The position numbers were made by a program, and so were the translations under genes. From Actinomadura meyerae (GTDB lineage: Bacteria; Actinomycetota; Actinomycetes; Streptosporangiales; Streptosporangiaceae), in the NCBI RefSeq assembly GCF_900188445.1, contig NZ_FZOR01000008.1:62001-126000 (forward strand): 64,000 nucleotides of DNA. The letters are read 5' to 3'. Below are positions 27,903 through 39,748 of this stretch, one piece after another. Under the pieces are notes generated by a model that saw only the letters and a program-made list of their open reading frames with translations, was not told the origin of the DNA and did not search any database. Each line of letters opens with the position of its first letter. The stretch's first letter is position 1.

Positions 27903-28086
27903 GGTCCGGGGCCCGGCAGCTTCGCGCGGGCCCCCGGCGGCCGGGCGGGTGAAGGTCGGGTAAAGCCCGCGGGTCGGAGCGGGCCGAGTTTCGCGAGGCC
28001 GAGCGCGGGAATCGCGGACCTGTCGCCGGCCGGGTCCGGCGGCCGGGGGGCGCGCGGCACGGGGGCCGCGCTCGGCGGAGGTGCGG

Positions 28087-29325
28087 ATGTTCCACGTTGA
28101 CTCGGAGGCCGGCCGGCTCCGGGAGGTGCTGCTGCACCGGCCCGAGCTGTCGCTGAAGCGGCTCACCCCGTCCAATGCCGCGGGGCTGCTGTTCGACGAC
28201 GTGCTGTGGGTGCGGCGCGCGGTCGAGGAGCACGAGGAGTTCGAGGACGTCCTGCGGGCCGAGGGCGTACGCACCCACCTGCTGAACGACCTGCTGAGCG
28301 AGACGGTCGGCATCCCGGAGGCGCGCAAGCACATCCTGGACGCCGTCATCGACCCGCGCTGGTTCGGCCCGCTCGCCACCGACGCCATCCGCAACCTCCT
28401 CGACGCGATGGAGGTCGACGAGCTGGCGTCCTACCTCATCGGCGGCATCACCAAGCGCGAGATGCTGGAGCGGATGCCCGCGCCGGCGTCCATCGCGTTC
28501 CACTCCATCCCGATGGACGGGTTCATCCTGTCGCCGCTGCCGAACCACCTGTTCACCCGCGACACCTCCTGCTGGATCTACGACGGCGTCTCGATCAACA
28601 CCATGCGCAAGAAGGCGCGCATGCGCGAGACGGTGCACATGGAGGCGGTCTACCGCTGGCACCCGCTGTTCGCCGCCGGCTACGACCGGCCCGCCGAGGG
28701 CGGCTTCCACGTGTGGAGCGGCGGGAGGGCCATGGCCCCGGCGACGCTGGAGGGCGGCGACGTCCTGGTCATCGGGAACGGCGCCGTGCTGGTCGGGATG
28801 AGCGAGCGGACGCAGCCGCAGGCCGTCGAGATGCTCGCGCAGTCGCTGTTCGCCGCCGGGTCGTGCACCCGGATCGTGGCGCTGCGGATGCCGCACCGGC
28901 GGGCGTTCATGCACCTGGACACGGTCATGACGATGGTCGACCACGGCGTGTTCACCGCCTACGCCGGGATGGGCATGCTGCCGTCGCACACCGTCGAGCC
29001 CGGCGACACCGAGAAGGAGCTGAAGATCACCGATCACCCGGCGGAGGACATGCACCGGGCGATCGCCGCCGCGCTCGGGCTGGACGACATCAAGGTCATC
29101 GTCCCGAAGCAGGACGTGTTCTCCGCCGAGCGCGAGCAGTGGGACGACGGCGCGAACGTGCTCGCCGTCGCGCCCGGCGTCGTCGTCGCCTACGAGCGCA
29201 ACGCGACGAGCAACAACGAGCTGAGCCGGCACGGCGTCCAGGTCATCACGATCCGCGGGAGCGAGCTCGGCCGGGGCCGCGGCGGCCCGCGCTGCATGAC
29301 CTGCCCGCTCGTCCGGGACGCCTGA
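28087..29325 (+). CDS. arcA: Arginine deiminase
   Basis: Hydrolyses arginine to citrulline and ammonia, the first step of the ADI pathway. About 412 aa, normal length. The nucleophilic Cys is in the C-terminal [10 protein letters not shown], the Asp/His/Glu triad lies in [12 protein letters not shown] and [11 protein letters not shown], and [20 protein letters not shown] is a family block. ATG 28087 sits 5 nt after GGAGG; the GTG at 28081 overlaps that site and is less likely. It is followed by argF/arcB, arcC, a permease and a stress protein in one direction, forming a complete energy-yielding arginine pathway. Confidence 0.96.
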   Translation: MFHVDSEAGRLREVLLHRPELSLKRLTPSNAAGLLFDDVLWVRRAVEEHEEFEDVLRAEGVRTHLLNDLLSETVGIPEARKHILDAVIDPRWFGPLATDAIRNLLDAMEVDELASYLIGGITKREMLERMPAPASIAFHSIPMDGFILSPLPNHLFTRDTSCWIYDGVSINTMRKKARMRETVHMEAVYRWHPLFAAGYDRPAEGGFHVWSGGRAMAPATLEGGDVLVIGNGAVLVGMSERTQPQAVEMLAQSLFAAGSCTRIVALRMPHRRAFMHLDTVMTMVDHGVFTAYAGMGMLPSHTVEPGDTEKELKITDHPAEDMHRAIAAALGLDDIKVIVPKQDVFSAEREQWDDGANVLAVAPGVVVAYERNATSNNELSRHGVQVITIRGSELGRGRGGPRCMTCPLVRDA

Positions 29326-29387
29326 CGACCACCGCCTGACGACCACCGTACGCACGCCGCCCGCGGCACGACCCTCGGAGACCGGAA

Positions 29388-30401
29388 TTGGCGCTCGACC
29401 TGCGCGGCCGCAGCCTCATCAGGGAGCTCGACCTCACGCCGGAGGAGTTCGGGTCCCTGCTCGGCCTGGCCGCCGAGCTGAAGGCCGCCAAGCGCGCCGG
29501 CACCGAGACCCCGGCGCTGACCGGGCGGAACATCGCGCTGATCTTCGAGAAGACCTCCACCCGGACGCGCTGCGCGTTCGAGGTCGCCGCGCACGACCAG
29601 GGCGCCCTCGTCACCTACCTCGACCCCAGCGGCGCCCAGATCGGCCACAAGGAGTCGATGAAGGACACCGCCCGCGTCCTGGGGCGGATGTACGACGGCA
29701 TCGAGTACCGGGGGTCGAGCCAGAGGCTCGTCGAAGAACTCGCCGAGTACGCGGGCGTCCCCGTGTGGAACGGGCTGACCGACGAGTGGCACCCCACGCA
29801 GATGCTCGCGGACATGCTCACCATGCGCGAGCACAGCGACAAGCCCCTGCGGGACGTCACCTACGCCTACCTGGGCGACGCGCGCAACAACATGGGCCAC
29901 AGCTACGTGGCCGCGGGCGCGCTGCTCGGCATGAACGTGCGGATCGTGGCGCCGTACGCCCTGTGGCCGGACGAGGAGACGGTCGTCCGGCCGTCGATGG
30001 CCGTGGCGGCCGGTACGGGGGCGGACATCGTCCTCACCGAGGACGTCGCCGAGGGCGTCCGGGGCGCCGACTTCGTCCTCACCGACGTGTGGGTGTCGAT
30101 GGGCGAGCCCAAGGAGGTGTGGGACGAGCGCATCGCGCTGCTCACGCCCTACCAGGTGAACGCCGAGGTCATGCGGGCCACCGGCAACCCCCGCGCCAAG
30201 TTCATGCACTGCCTCCCCGCCTTCCACAACAGGGAGACCGCGGTGGGGGAGGAGATCTACCGGAAGACCGGCCTGGCGGAGCTGGAGGTCACCGAGGAGG
30301 TGTTCGAGTCCGCCGCCTCGATCGTCTTCGACGAGGCCGAGAACCGGATGCACACCATCAAGGCGGTCATGGTCGCGACGCTCGGGGGGCCGGGCGGGTG
30401 A
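29388..30401 (+). CDS. argF: Ornithine carbamoyltransferase (catabolic context)
   Basis: 337 aa. The carbamoyl-phosphate loop is [14 protein letters not shown], a second motif is [14 protein letters not shown], and the ornithine/catalytic Cys loop is MHCLPAFHN. The TTG at 29388, with CTCGGAG upstream, is the likely start. The enzyme is reversible; next to arcA and arcC it should run in the phosphorolytic direction, citrulline to ornithine plus carbamoyl phosphate (arcB role). Biosynthetic arg genes are not in the window, so a second copy elsewhere is likely but unseen. Confidence 0.95.
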   Translation: MALDLRGRSLIRELDLTPEEFGSLLGLAAELKAAKRAGTETPALTGRNIALIFEKTSTRTRCAFEVAAHDQGALVTYLDPSGAQIGHKESMKDTARVLGRMYDGIEYRGSSQRLVEELAEYAGVPVWNGLTDEWHPTQMLADMLTMREHSDKPLRDVTYAYLGDARNNMGHSYVAAGALLGMNVRIVAPYALWPDEETVVRPSMAVAAGTGADIVLTEDVAEGVRGADFVLTDVWVSMGEPKEVWDERIALLTPYQVNAEVMRATGNPRAKFMHCLPAFHNRETAVGEEIYRKTGLAELEVTEEVFESAASIVFDEAENRMHTIKAVMVATLGGPGG

Positions 30402-30411
30402 GGGGGAGCGG

Positions 30412-31347
30412 ATGCGCGTGGTCGTCGCGCTCGGGGGGAACGCGCTGGTGCGGCGGGGGGAGACGCCCGACGCCGCGCCGCAGCGCGCCAACGTGGACCG
30501 CGCGGTGCGGTCGCTGGCGCCGCTGGCCCGCACGCACGAGCTGATCGTCACGCACGGGAACGGCCCGCAGGTCGGGGTGCTGTCGCTGGAGAGCGTCAAC
30601 GACCCGGGCCTGACCCGGCCGTACCCGCTGGACACCATCGGCGCCGAGACCCAGGGCATGATCGGCTACTGGATGCTCCAGTCGCTGCAGAACGCGCTGC
30701 CGGGCCGCCAGGTCGTCGCGATGATCAACCAGACGCTGGTGTCGGCGGTGGACCCGGCCTTCGCGGACCCGGCCAAGTTCGTCGGGCAGGTCTACGACCG
30801 GGACGAGGCGGAGAAGCTCGCCGCCGAGTACGGCTGGACCGTCCGCCAGGACGGGGACGGCTGGCGCCGCGTCGTGCCGTCCCCGCGCCCGCAGCGGGTG
30901 ATCGAGACCCGGCTGATCAGGGAGCTGGTGCGGCTCGGCACCGTGGTGGTCTGCGCGGGCGGCGGCGGTGTGCCGGTGGTCCGCAACGACGTCGGGCGGC
31001 TGGAGGGCGTCGAGGCGGTGATCGACAAGGACCTCACCGCGTCGCTCCTCGCCGAGAGCATGGACGCCGACGCGCTGCTGATCCTCACCGACGTGCCCCG
31101 GGTGATGCGCGGCTACGGCACCCCGGAGCAGGAGGAGATCGCCCACACCACCCCGCACGAGCTGCGCGCCGAGGACTTCCCGGCCGGGTCCATGGGCCCC
31201 AAGGTGGCGGCGGCCGCGAGCTTCGTGGAGCGGACCGGCGACATGGCCGCGATCGGGCTGCTGGACCAGTGCGTGGAGATCCTGGAGGGCACCGCGGGCA
31301 CCATCGTCACCCCCAACGCCACCTGGCCCTTGGAGAGCACGCTGTGA
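30412..31347 (+). CDS. arcC: Carbamate kinase
   Basis: 311 aa, last enzyme of the ADI pathway: carbamoyl phosphate plus ADP gives ATP, CO2 and ammonia. Amino-acid-kinase fold with VVALGGNALVRRGE (N-terminal phosphate loop), THGNGPQVGVL, and CAGGGGVPVVRND, all carbamate-kinase signatures, and VIDKDLTASLLAESMDADALLI for nucleotide binding. ATG 30412 begins 10 nt after the argF stop. Its presence shows that the cluster is catabolic and ATP-generating. Confidence 0.96.
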   Translation: MRVVVALGGNALVRRGETPDAAPQRANVDRAVRSLAPLARTHELIVTHGNGPQVGVLSLESVNDPGLTRPYPLDTIGAETQGMIGYWMLQSLQNALPGRQVVAMINQTLVSAVDPAFADPAKFVGQVYDRDEAEKLAAEYGWTVRQDGDGWRRVVPSPRPQRVIETRLIRELVRLGTVVVCAGGGGVPVVRNDVGRLEGVEAVIDKDLTASLLAESMDADALLILTDVPRVMRGYGTPEQEEIAHTTPHELRAEDFPAGSMGPKVAAAASFVERTGDMAAIGLLDQCVEILEGTAGTIVTPNATWPLESTL

Positions 31348-31360
31348 CCGGGGAGGAGCC

Positions 31361-32830
31361 GTGACGGCCGGAACGGCGCCGGAGGCGCCGTCGTTCGCCC
31401 GCAGCCTGCTGCGGACCAAGCCCGTCGACCGGATCGTCGCCGAGGGCGGGCAGGGCGAGGGCGGCGAGCTGAAGCGCACGATGAGCCTGCTCCAGCTCAC
31501 CTTCTTCAGCGTCGGCGCGACCCTCGGCACCGGCATCTTCGTCGTCCTCGGCGAGGCGGTGCCGCTGGCCGGCCCGGCGGTCGTGCTGTCCTTCGTCCTC
31601 GCCGCCGTCACCGCGCTGTTCTCCGCCCTGTCGTACGCGGAGCTGGCCGGGACGATCCCGGTGTCCGGCTCGTCCTACTCCTACTCCTACGCCACGCTCG
31701 GCGAGCTGGTCGCGTGGGTGTGCGGCTGGTGCCTGCTGCTGGAGTACGCGGTGTCGGTGTCGGCGGTCGCGGTCGGCTGGGGCTCCTACCTCAACGCGTT
31801 CTTCGACGCCGCGTTCGGGTTCACGATCCCCGACGCCGTCAGCGGCCCGCCGGGGGAGGGCGGCCTCGTCAACATCCCCGCCGTCGTCGTGGTCGTGCTC
31901 GCCACGCTGCTGCTCCTGCGCGGCACCTCGGAGAGCGCCACCGCCAACACGGTCATGGTCTTCCTGAAGATCGGCGTGCTGCTGTTCTTCTGCGCGGTCG
32001 CCTTCACCGCGTTCGAGTCGGGCAACCTCAGCGCGTTCACGCCCATGGGCTGGGCCGGGATCAGCGCCGCGGGCGGCAAGGTGTTCTTCTCCTACATCGG
32101 CTTCGACGCCGCCTCCACCGCCGGCGAGGAGGCCAGGAACCCGCGCCGCGACCTGCCCCTCGCGATCGTCCTGTCGCTGCTGATCGTCACGGTGCTCTAC
32201 GTGCTGGTGGGGCTCGCGGCCGTCGCCGCCATGCACTGGGAGAGGTTCGAGGTCAGCGGCGCGGAGGCGTCCCTCGCCGAGGTGCTGGACGTGGCGACTG
32301 GGAAGTCCTGGCCGTCGATGGTCCTCGCGCTGGGCGCCGTGATCGCGATCGCCAGCGTCGTGCTGACCGTCATGTACGGGCAGACCCGCATCCTGTTCGC
32401 GATGTCGCGGGACGGGCTCGTCCCGGACGTCTTCCAGAAGGTCAGCCCCGCCCGCCGGGTGCCCGTCGCCAACACCCTGATCGTGGCGGTGTTCATCGGG
32501 GTCCTGGCCGCCGTGGTCCCCCTCGGCCGGCTCGTCGATGCCACCAGCATCGGCACGCTGTTCGCGTTCGCGCTGGTCAGCGTCGGCGTCATCGTGCTGC
32601 GCCGCACCCAACCCGACCTGCCGCGCAGCTTCCGGACCCCGCTGTTCCCGGTGACGCCGCTGCTCGGCGTCGGGTTCTGCGTGTACCTGATGGTCGGCCT
32701 CGGCGGGGTGACGTGGACGGTGTTCGCCCTGTGGACCGCCGTGGGCCTGGCCGCCTACTTCCTGTACGGGCGCCGCCATTCCCGCCTGGCGGCCGGACCG
32801 CCCCGCGACCCCGCCCGAAAGGGGCTCTGA
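31361..32830 (+). CDS. APC-family amino acid permease
   Basis: 489-aa permease with about 12 hydrophobic segments. The APC helix-1 motif is FFSVGATLGTGIFVVLGEA, and ALSYAELAGTIPVSGSSYSY is typical of the cationic amino acid transporter (CAT/YfnA) branch. GTG 31361 lies 13 nt after arcC and follows GGGGAGG. Context suggests arginine uptake or arginine/ornithine exchange, although dedicated ArcD exchangers belong to another subgroup, so the substrate is inferred. The stop overlaps the start of the next gene. Confidence 0.9.
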   Translation: MTAGTAPEAPSFARSLLRTKPVDRIVAEGGQGEGGELKRTMSLLQLTFFSVGATLGTGIFVVLGEAVPLAGPAVVLSFVLAAVTALFSALSYAELAGTIPVSGSSYSYSYATLGELVAWVCGWCLLLEYAVSVSAVAVGWGSYLNAFFDAAFGFTIPDAVSGPPGEGGLVNIPAVVVVVLATLLLLRGTSESATANTVMVFLKIGVLLFFCAVAFTAFESGNLSAFTPMGWAGISAAGGKVFFSYIGFDAASTAGEEARNPRRDLPLAIVLSLLIVTVLYVLVGLAAVAAMHWERFEVSGAEASLAEVLDVATGKSWPSMVLALGAVIAIASVVLTVMYGQTRILFAMSRDGLVPDVFQKVSPARRVPVANTLIVAVFIGVLAAVVPLGRLVDATSIGTLFAFALVSVGVIVLRRTQPDLPRSFRTPLFPVTPLLGVGFCVYLMVGLGGVTWTVFALWTAVGLAAYFLYGRRHSRLAAGPPRDPARKGL

Positions 32831-33795
32831 TGAACGCTCGTGAGAACGCCGCCGACGGCATGCGGGTGCTGGTGGGCTACGCGCCGGACGAGCGCGGTGA
32901 CGACGCGCTCGCGCTGGCGGCCCTGCTCGCCCGGACCATGAGGGCGCCGCTGACGGCCGTGCACGTGCACCCGCCGCCGTGGCCCACCCCCGGGCCGGGC
33001 GCGGTGGACGCCGAATGGGTCGCCTACCTCAAGGGTCAGGCGGACGAGGCCCTCGACGCGGCCCTGGCGCGGCTGGCGGAGTTCGGCGTCCCGCGGCGGG
33101 ACGTCACCCCGCGGGTCCACGCCCACCGGGGCAGCGGCCGCGGCCTGATCGAGGTCGCCAAGGACACCGGCGCCGACCTCATCGTGGCGGGCTCGGCGCC
33201 GCGCGGCCGGCGCGGCAGGGTCGCCGTCGGCAGCACCGCCGACCAGCTGCTGCACGGCTCGCCCGTCCCGGTCATGCTGGCGCCGCGCGGCTACGCGGCG
33301 CACCCGCCGCGCCGGTTCTCCCGGATGACGGTCGCCTACCTGCGGCGCCGGGGCGCCGACGGGCCGCCGGACGCCGAGGGGCCGCTGTCGGCCGCCGCCG
33401 CGATCGCCGAGCGGCTGGGCGTGGAGCTGCGGCTGCTCACCCTCGTGCTGAGGCCGCCCGGCCTCGCGGCCCGGTTCCGGGTGCCCGGCGGCGTCCTGGA
33501 CCGCCAGCTCGCCCAGGCCGAGGAGGACCTGCGCTACGCCGCCGGGCTGTTCGGCGGCGGGACGCCGGTGGAGCGGGTCACGGCGATCGGGACCGACATC
33601 GCCAAGACGCTCGGCACCGTCGATATGCTGCACGGCGAGATACTGACCTGCCTGTCCGGCCACGACGCGCCGCTGCGCAAGGTCTTCCTGGGGGAGAGCT
33701 CCGGCAAGATCCTGCGGGCCGCGCCGTGCCCGGTGCTGCTGCTGCCGCGCGGGGCGGCGGTTCCGGTCAGCGGCGAGAAACCGCAGGTTAGGTAA
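32830..33795 (+). CDS. Universal stress protein, two-domain
   Basis: 321-aa tandem UspA protein. Domain 1 (about 10-150) has the ATP-binding pattern AGSAPRGRRGRVAVGSTADQ, a G-x2-G-x9-G(S/T) type site, and ends VPVMLAPRG. Domain 2 (about 160-315) is degenerate, with only LGESSGKILRAAPCPVLLLP recognisable, so it may not bind nucleotide. ATG 32830 overlaps the permease stop, making it the last gene of the arc cluster. Association of Usp proteins with ADI genes fits energy stress or hypoxia (inference). The stop codon lies inside the IdeR-like box that precedes sufR. Confidence 0.9.
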   Translation: MNARENAADGMRVLVGYAPDERGDDALALAALLARTMRAPLTAVHVHPPPWPTPGPGAVDAEWVAYLKGQADEALDAALARLAEFGVPRRDVTPRVHAHRGSGRGLIEVAKDTGADLIVAGSAPRGRRGRVAVGSTADQLLHGSPVPVMLAPRGYAAHPPRRFSRMTVAYLRRRGADGPPDAEGPLSAAAAIAERLGVELRLLTLVLRPPGLAARFRVPGGVLDRQLAQAEEDLRYAAGLFGGGTPVERVTAIGTDIAKTLGTVDMLHGEILTCLSGHDAPLRKVFLGESSGKILRAAPCPVLLLPRGAAVPVSGEKPQVR

Positions 33796-33806
33796 GGCTT
33801 ACCTGC
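33788..33806. promoter_or_regulatory. IdeR/DtxR-like iron box upstream of the suf operon
   Basis: TTAGGTAAGGCTTACCTGC matches 15 of 19 positions of the mycobacterial IdeR consensus TTAGGTTAGGCTAACCTAA as I remember it. The core AGGTAAG-G-CTTACCT is symmetric, and outer arms CGCAGGT/ACCTGCG add a second symmetry. It overlaps the stress-protein stop codon and lies 61 bp before sufR. Functional binding is inference. Confidence 0.55.
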
Positions 33807-33855
33807 GTGAGCTACGACATCGGCGATCCGGTGTTTCGGGGGAAGTAATTACGGC

Positions 33856-33870
33856 ACACTGATGTTGTGA
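33856..33870. promoter_or_regulatory. SufR-type operator ACACT-N5-TGTGA on the sufR start
   Basis: ACACTGATGTTGTGA is an inverted repeat of the form ACACT-N5-TGTGA, the half-sites I recall for the autoregulatory SufR (Rv1460) site in mycobacteria. The right half contains the GTG start codon of sufR, so SufR bound here would block transcription start on a leaderless or short-leader mRNA. Confidence 0.65.
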
Positions 33871-34724
33871 AATACGTGAGCGAGGATCAGACGAGCGCCC
33901 GGACCGCCCCCGCGCGGCCTTCCGGCGTGCCGTCGTCCGCCGGTCACACCGAGCGCGACACGCGCGCCCGGGTGGCCCGGCTGATCCTCGAGCACGGCCC
34001 GGTCACGGCGTCCACGCTGGGCGAACGCGTCGGCCTCACGCCGGCCGCGATCCGCCGGCATCTGGACGCGCTGCTGGCCGAGGGGATGATCGAGGTCCGC
34101 AAGGCGCGGGTGCCGCAGACCCGGCGCGGCCGGGGCCGGCCCGCCAAGTGGTTCGCCATCACCGACGCCGGGCGCAGCGCGTTCGTGCACGCCTACGACG
34201 ACCTGGCGACCAGCGCGCTGCGGTTCATCGCCGACACGGCGGGCGAGCACGCGGTCGCCGAGTTCGCCCGGCGGCAGATCGCCGACCTGGAGCGGCGCTA
34301 CCGCCCCGTCGTGCAGGACGCGCCGCCGCAGCAGCGGGTCCGCACGCTCGCCGAGGCGCTGTCGGGCGACGGCTACGCGGCCGCCGCCGCGAAGGCGCCC
34401 CAGCCGGGCGGCGGCGAGCAGCTGTGCCAGCACCACTGCCCGGTCGCGCACGTCGCCGCGGAGTTCCCGCAGCTGTGCGAGGCCGAGACGGAGGCGTTCA
34501 GCCGCCTGCTCGGCACCCCCGTGCAGCGGCTGGCCACGATCGCCCACGGCGACGGGATCTGCACCACCCACGTCAGCTCCCGCTCCCTGTGCGGGGCGGA
34601 CGGGGACGGCGGTCCCGCCGCGGGCACCGCCCCCGGCGGCGGCGCGGGGGACGCGGGGAACGCGGGGGACGCCCCCGAGCACACACAGATCAGTGACGAG
34701 GAGTCCGGAGGGACCTCCCTATGA
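33867..34724 (+). CDS. sufR: Fe-S-sensing repressor SufR
   Basis: 285-aa winged-helix regulator of Fe-S cluster assembly. The HTH is in [20 protein letters not shown] and the basic wing in [13 protein letters not shown]. Cluster ligand candidates are Cys187, Cys191, Cys204 and Cys232 ([18 protein letters not shown]). The last 40 residues are Gly/Ala/Asp-rich and probably disordered. GTG 33867 is within the predicted operator; GTG 33876 in frame is an alternative. The stop overlaps the sufB start (ATGA), so repressor and target genes share one transcript. Equivalent to Rv1460. Confidence 0.95.
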   Translation: MKYVSEDQTSARTAPARPSGVPSSAGHTERDTRARVARLILEHGPVTASTLGERVGLTPAAIRRHLDALLAEGMIEVRKARVPQTRRGRGRPAKWFAITDAGRSAFVHAYDDLATSALRFIADTAGEHAVAEFARRQIADLERRYRPVVQDAPPQQRVRTLAEALSGDGYAAAAAKAPQPGGGEQLCQHHCPVAHVAAEFPQLCEAETEAFSRLLGTPVQRLATIAHGDGICTTHVSSRSLCGADGDGGPAAGTAPGGGAGDAGNAGDAPEHTQISDEESGGTSL

Positions 34725-36133
34725 CTACGGCAGCCCACCCCGAACTCGAGGGGCTGGACAGGTACAAGTTCGGCTGGGCCGACCCCGACGAGGCCGGCGC
34801 CTCGGCGCGACGCGGCCTGAACGAGGACGTCGTCCGCGACATCTCGGGCAAGAAGGACGAGCCCGAGTGGATGCTCGACCTCCGCCTCAAGGGGCTGCGG
34901 CTGTTCAGCAAGAAGCCGATGCCCACCTGGGGCTCGGACCTGTCGGACATCGACTTCGACAACATCAAGTACTTCGTGCGCTCCACCGAGCAGCAGGCCG
35001 CGTCCTGGGAGGAACTGCCCGAGGACATCAAGAACACCTACGACAAGCTCGGCATCCCCGAGGCGGAGAAGCAGCGCCTCATCGCCGGCGTCGCCGCGCA
35101 GTACGAGTCGGAGGTCGTCTACCACAAGATCCGCGAGGACCTTGAGGAGAAGGGCGTCATCTTCGTCGACACCGACACCGGCCTGCGCGAGCACCCGGAG
35201 ATCTTCCAGGAGTACTTCGGCTCGGTGATCCCGGTCGGCGACAACAAGTTCGCCGCGCTCAACACCGCGGTCTGGTCGGGCGGCTCGTTCATCTACGTCC
35301 CGCCGGGCGTGCACGTCGAGATCCCGCTGCAGGCCTACTTCCGGATCAACACCGAGAACATGGGCCAGTTCGAGCGGACGCTGATCATCGCCGACGAGGG
35401 CTCCTACGTCCACTACGTCGAGGGCTGCACCGCCCCGATCTACAAGTCGGACTCGCTGCACTCCGCCGTCGTGGAGATCGTCGTGAAGAAGGACGCCCGC
35501 GTCCGCTACACGACCATCCAGAACTGGTCCAACAACGTCTACAACCTGGTGACCAAGCGCGCCGTCGCCTACGAGGGCGCCACCATGGAGTGGGTCGACG
35601 GCAACATCGGCTCCAAGGTCACCATGAAGTACCCGGCCGTCTACCTGCTCGGCGAGCACGCCAAGGGCGAGACCCTGTCGATCGCGTTCGCCGGCGAGGA
35701 TCAGCACCAGGACGCCGGCGCCAAGATGGTGCACGCCGCGCCGAACACCTCCAGCAGCATCATCTCCAAGTCGGTGGCGCGCGGCGGCGGCCGCACGTCC
35801 TACCGCGGGCTGGTGCAGATCCAGGAGGGCGCCGAGCACAGCAAGTCCACCGTCAAGTGCGACGCGCTGCTGGTCGACCAGATCAGCCGGTCCGACACCT
35901 ACCCCTACGTCGACGTCCGCGAGGACGACGTGGAGATGGGCCACGAGGCCACCGTCTCCAAGGTGTCGGAGCAGCAGCTGTTCTACCTGATGAGCCGCGG
36001 GCTCACCGAGGACGAGGCGATGGCGATGATCGTGCGCGGGTTCGTCGAGCCCATCGCGCGGGAGCTGCCGATGGAGTACGCCCTCGAGCTGAACCGGCTG
36101 ATCGAGCTGCAGATGGAAGGAGCCGTCGGCTGA
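34721..36133 (+). CDS. sufB: Fe-S cluster assembly scaffold subunit SufB
   Basis: 470-aa SufB, the scaffold half of the SufBC2D complex on which clusters are built with sulfur from SufS/SufU. Family blocks: LYEF-type N-terminus ([19 protein letters not shown]), [40 protein letters not shown] (scaffold Cys), and [19 protein letters not shown] near the C-terminus. There is no intein: the reading frame is of plain SufB length, unlike M. tuberculosis Rv1461. ATG 34721 overlaps the sufR stop; its stop overlaps the sufD start. Confidence 0.98.
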   Translation: MTTAAHPELEGLDRYKFGWADPDEAGASARRGLNEDVVRDISGKKDEPEWMLDLRLKGLRLFSKKPMPTWGSDLSDIDFDNIKYFVRSTEQQAASWEELPEDIKNTYDKLGIPEAEKQRLIAGVAAQYESEVVYHKIREDLEEKGVIFVDTDTGLREHPEIFQEYFGSVIPVGDNKFAALNTAVWSGGSFIYVPPGVHVEIPLQAYFRINTENMGQFERTLIIADEGSYVHYVEGCTAPIYKSDSLHSAVVEIVVKKDARVRYTTIQNWSNNVYNLVTKRAVAYEGATMEWVDGNIGSKVTMKYPAVYLLGEHAKGETLSIAFAGEDQHQDAGAKMVHAAPNTSSSIISKSVARGGGRTSYRGLVQIQEGAEHSKSTVKCDALLVDQISRSDTYPYVDVREDDVEMGHEATVSKVSEQQLFYLMSRGLTEDEAMAMIVRGFVEPIARELPMEYALELNRLIELQMEGAVG

Positions 36134-37272
36134 TGGGGCTCGACACCAGGCCTCTCTCGACGCTGCACGAGAAGGCGTCCTACGACGTCGCCGACTTCGA
36201 CGTGCCGACCGGCCGCGAGGAGGAGTGGCGGTTCACCCCGCTGCGCCGCCTGCGCGGCCTGCACAAGGGCACCGCCGAGGAGGGCGGCAAGGTCGTCACG
36301 GAGGCCGAGGCGGCCCCCGAGGTCACCGTGGAGACCGTCGGCCGCGACGACCCGCGGATCGGCAAGTCCTACGTGCCCGCCGACCGGGTCAGCGCCCAGG
36401 CGTGGAACTCCTTCACCGAGGCCGTCGTCGTGACCGTCCCGAAGGAGGCCGTCGCCTCGGCGCCGACCGTCCTGCGGCGCCGCGGCGAGGACGGCTCCGC
36501 CGCCGCCTACGGGCACACCACCGTCATCGTGGAGCCGTTCGCCGAGGCGACCGTCGTGCTCACCCACCGCGGCCCGGCGACCTACGCCGACAACGTCGAG
36601 TTCGTCGTCGGCGACGGCGCCCGGCTCTCGGTGATCAGCCTGCAGGACTGGGCCGACGGCGCCGTGCACGTGTCGCACCAGCACGCCCGGCTCGGCCGCG
36701 ACGCCCGGTTCGTCTCGCACAACATCTCGCTCGGCGGCGACGTCGTGCGGATCTCGCCGTCGGTGTCCTACGACGGGCCCGGCGGCGACGCCGAGCTGTA
36801 CGGCGTGTACTTCGTCGACGGCGGCCAGCACCTGGAGCACCGCCTCCTCGTCGACCACACCGTGCCGCACTGCCGCAGCCGCGTCGACTACCGCGGCGCC
36901 CTGCAGGACCAGGACGCGCACGCCGTCTGGATCGGCGACGTGATCATTCGCGCGGAGGCGGAGGGCACCGACACCTACGAGCTGAACCGCAACCTCGTCC
37001 TCACCGACGGCACGCGGGTCGACTCGGTGCCGAACCTGGAGATCCTTACCGGCGAGGTCGCCGGCGCCGGGCACGCCTCGGCGTCCGGCCGGCTGGACGA
37101 CGAGCACCTGTTCTACCTCCAGGCGCGCGGCATCACCTTCGACGACGCGCGCCGCATGGTCGTGCGGGGCTTCCTCGGCCAGCTCGTCGACCGGATCGAG
37201 GTCGCCGAGGTCCGCGACAAGGTCCGCGAGGCCATCGAGGAGGAGCTGGACGTCAGGGCGGGCGAGCGATGA
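36133..37272 (+). CDS. sufD: Fe-S cluster assembly protein SufD
   Basis: 379-aa SufD, beta-helix partner of SufB in SufBC2D. Recognisable by GREEEWRFTPLRRL near the N-terminus, VSHNISLGGDVVRISPSVSY and the C-terminal block HLFYLQARGITFDDARRMVVRGFLGQLV, where the RGI/RGF motif matches SufB. The His near HRLLVDHTVPHCRSRVDY corresponds to the region implicated in cluster or iron binding. ATG 36133 overlaps the sufB stop by one base and the stop overlaps the Rieske gene (ATGA). Confidence 0.97.
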   Translation: MGLDTRPLSTLHEKASYDVADFDVPTGREEEWRFTPLRRLRGLHKGTAEEGGKVVTEAEAAPEVTVETVGRDDPRIGKSYVPADRVSAQAWNSFTEAVVVTVPKEAVASAPTVLRRRGEDGSAAAYGHTTVIVEPFAEATVVLTHRGPATYADNVEFVVGDGARLSVISLQDWADGAVHVSHQHARLGRDARFVSHNISLGGDVVRISPSVSYDGPGGDAELYGVYFVDGGQHLEHRLLVDHTVPHCRSRVDYRGALQDQDAHAVWIGDVIIRAEAEGTDTYELNRNLVLTDGTRVDSVPNLEILTGEVAGAGHASASGRLDDEHLFYLQARGITFDDARRMVVRGFLGQLVDRIEVAEVRDKVREAIEEELDVRAGER

Positions 37273-37610
37273 CCGCGCCCGCGACGCCCGGAGGGCAGGG
37301 GTTCGTCAAGGTGTGCGCGCTGGAGGAGGTCCCGGCCGACGGGGCCCTCGGCGTCGAGATCGACGACACGCCGGTCGCCATCGTGCGCAGCGGCGAGGAC
37401 GTCTACGCGCTGAACGACATCTGCTCGCACGCCGAGGTCTCGCTCTCCGAGGGCGAGGTCTACAACGGCACCATCGAGTGCTGGCTGCACGGGTCCTGCT
37501 TCGACCTGCGCAGCGGCAAGCCCACCAACCCGCCGGCCACGCAGCCGGTCGCCACCTACAAGGTCAAGGTCGAGGGCGGGGACGTCTACGTCTCGCTCGG
37601 CGACGCCTGA
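37269..37610 (+). CDS. Rieske-type [2Fe-2S] ferredoxin in suf operon
   Basis: 113-aa soluble Rieske protein of the non-heme dioxygenase ferredoxin type. Cluster ligands are Cys and His in ICSHAEVSL and in IECWLHGSCFDL (CxH...CxxH). Such a gene is common between sufD and sufC in actinobacteria such as Streptomyces; its role, perhaps electron supply or cluster acceptance, is not established. Tight 4-nt overlap with sufD, 26 nt to sufC. No catalytic oxygenase is nearby, which argues for a function within Fe-S assembly. Confidence 0.95.
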   Translation: MTAPATPGGQGFVKVCALEEVPADGALGVEIDDTPVAIVRSGEDVYALNDICSHAEVSLSEGEVYNGTIECWLHGSCFDLRSGKPTNPPATQPVATYKVKVEGGDVYVSLGDA

Positions 37611-37636
37611 CCCCATTACGAAGGACTACACGCACT

Positions 37637-39705
<2,069 letters not shown>

Positions 39706-39748
39706 GCGGCGGGCCGGTTGTAGGCAGAAAAGGCTTGGAAGGGACGAC

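Noticed and set aside
34721..36133. Possible intein in sufB as in M. tuberculosis
   Set aside because: The frame is 470 aa with uninterrupted SufB blocks; no Cys-start or His-Asn-end splicing motifs were seen.
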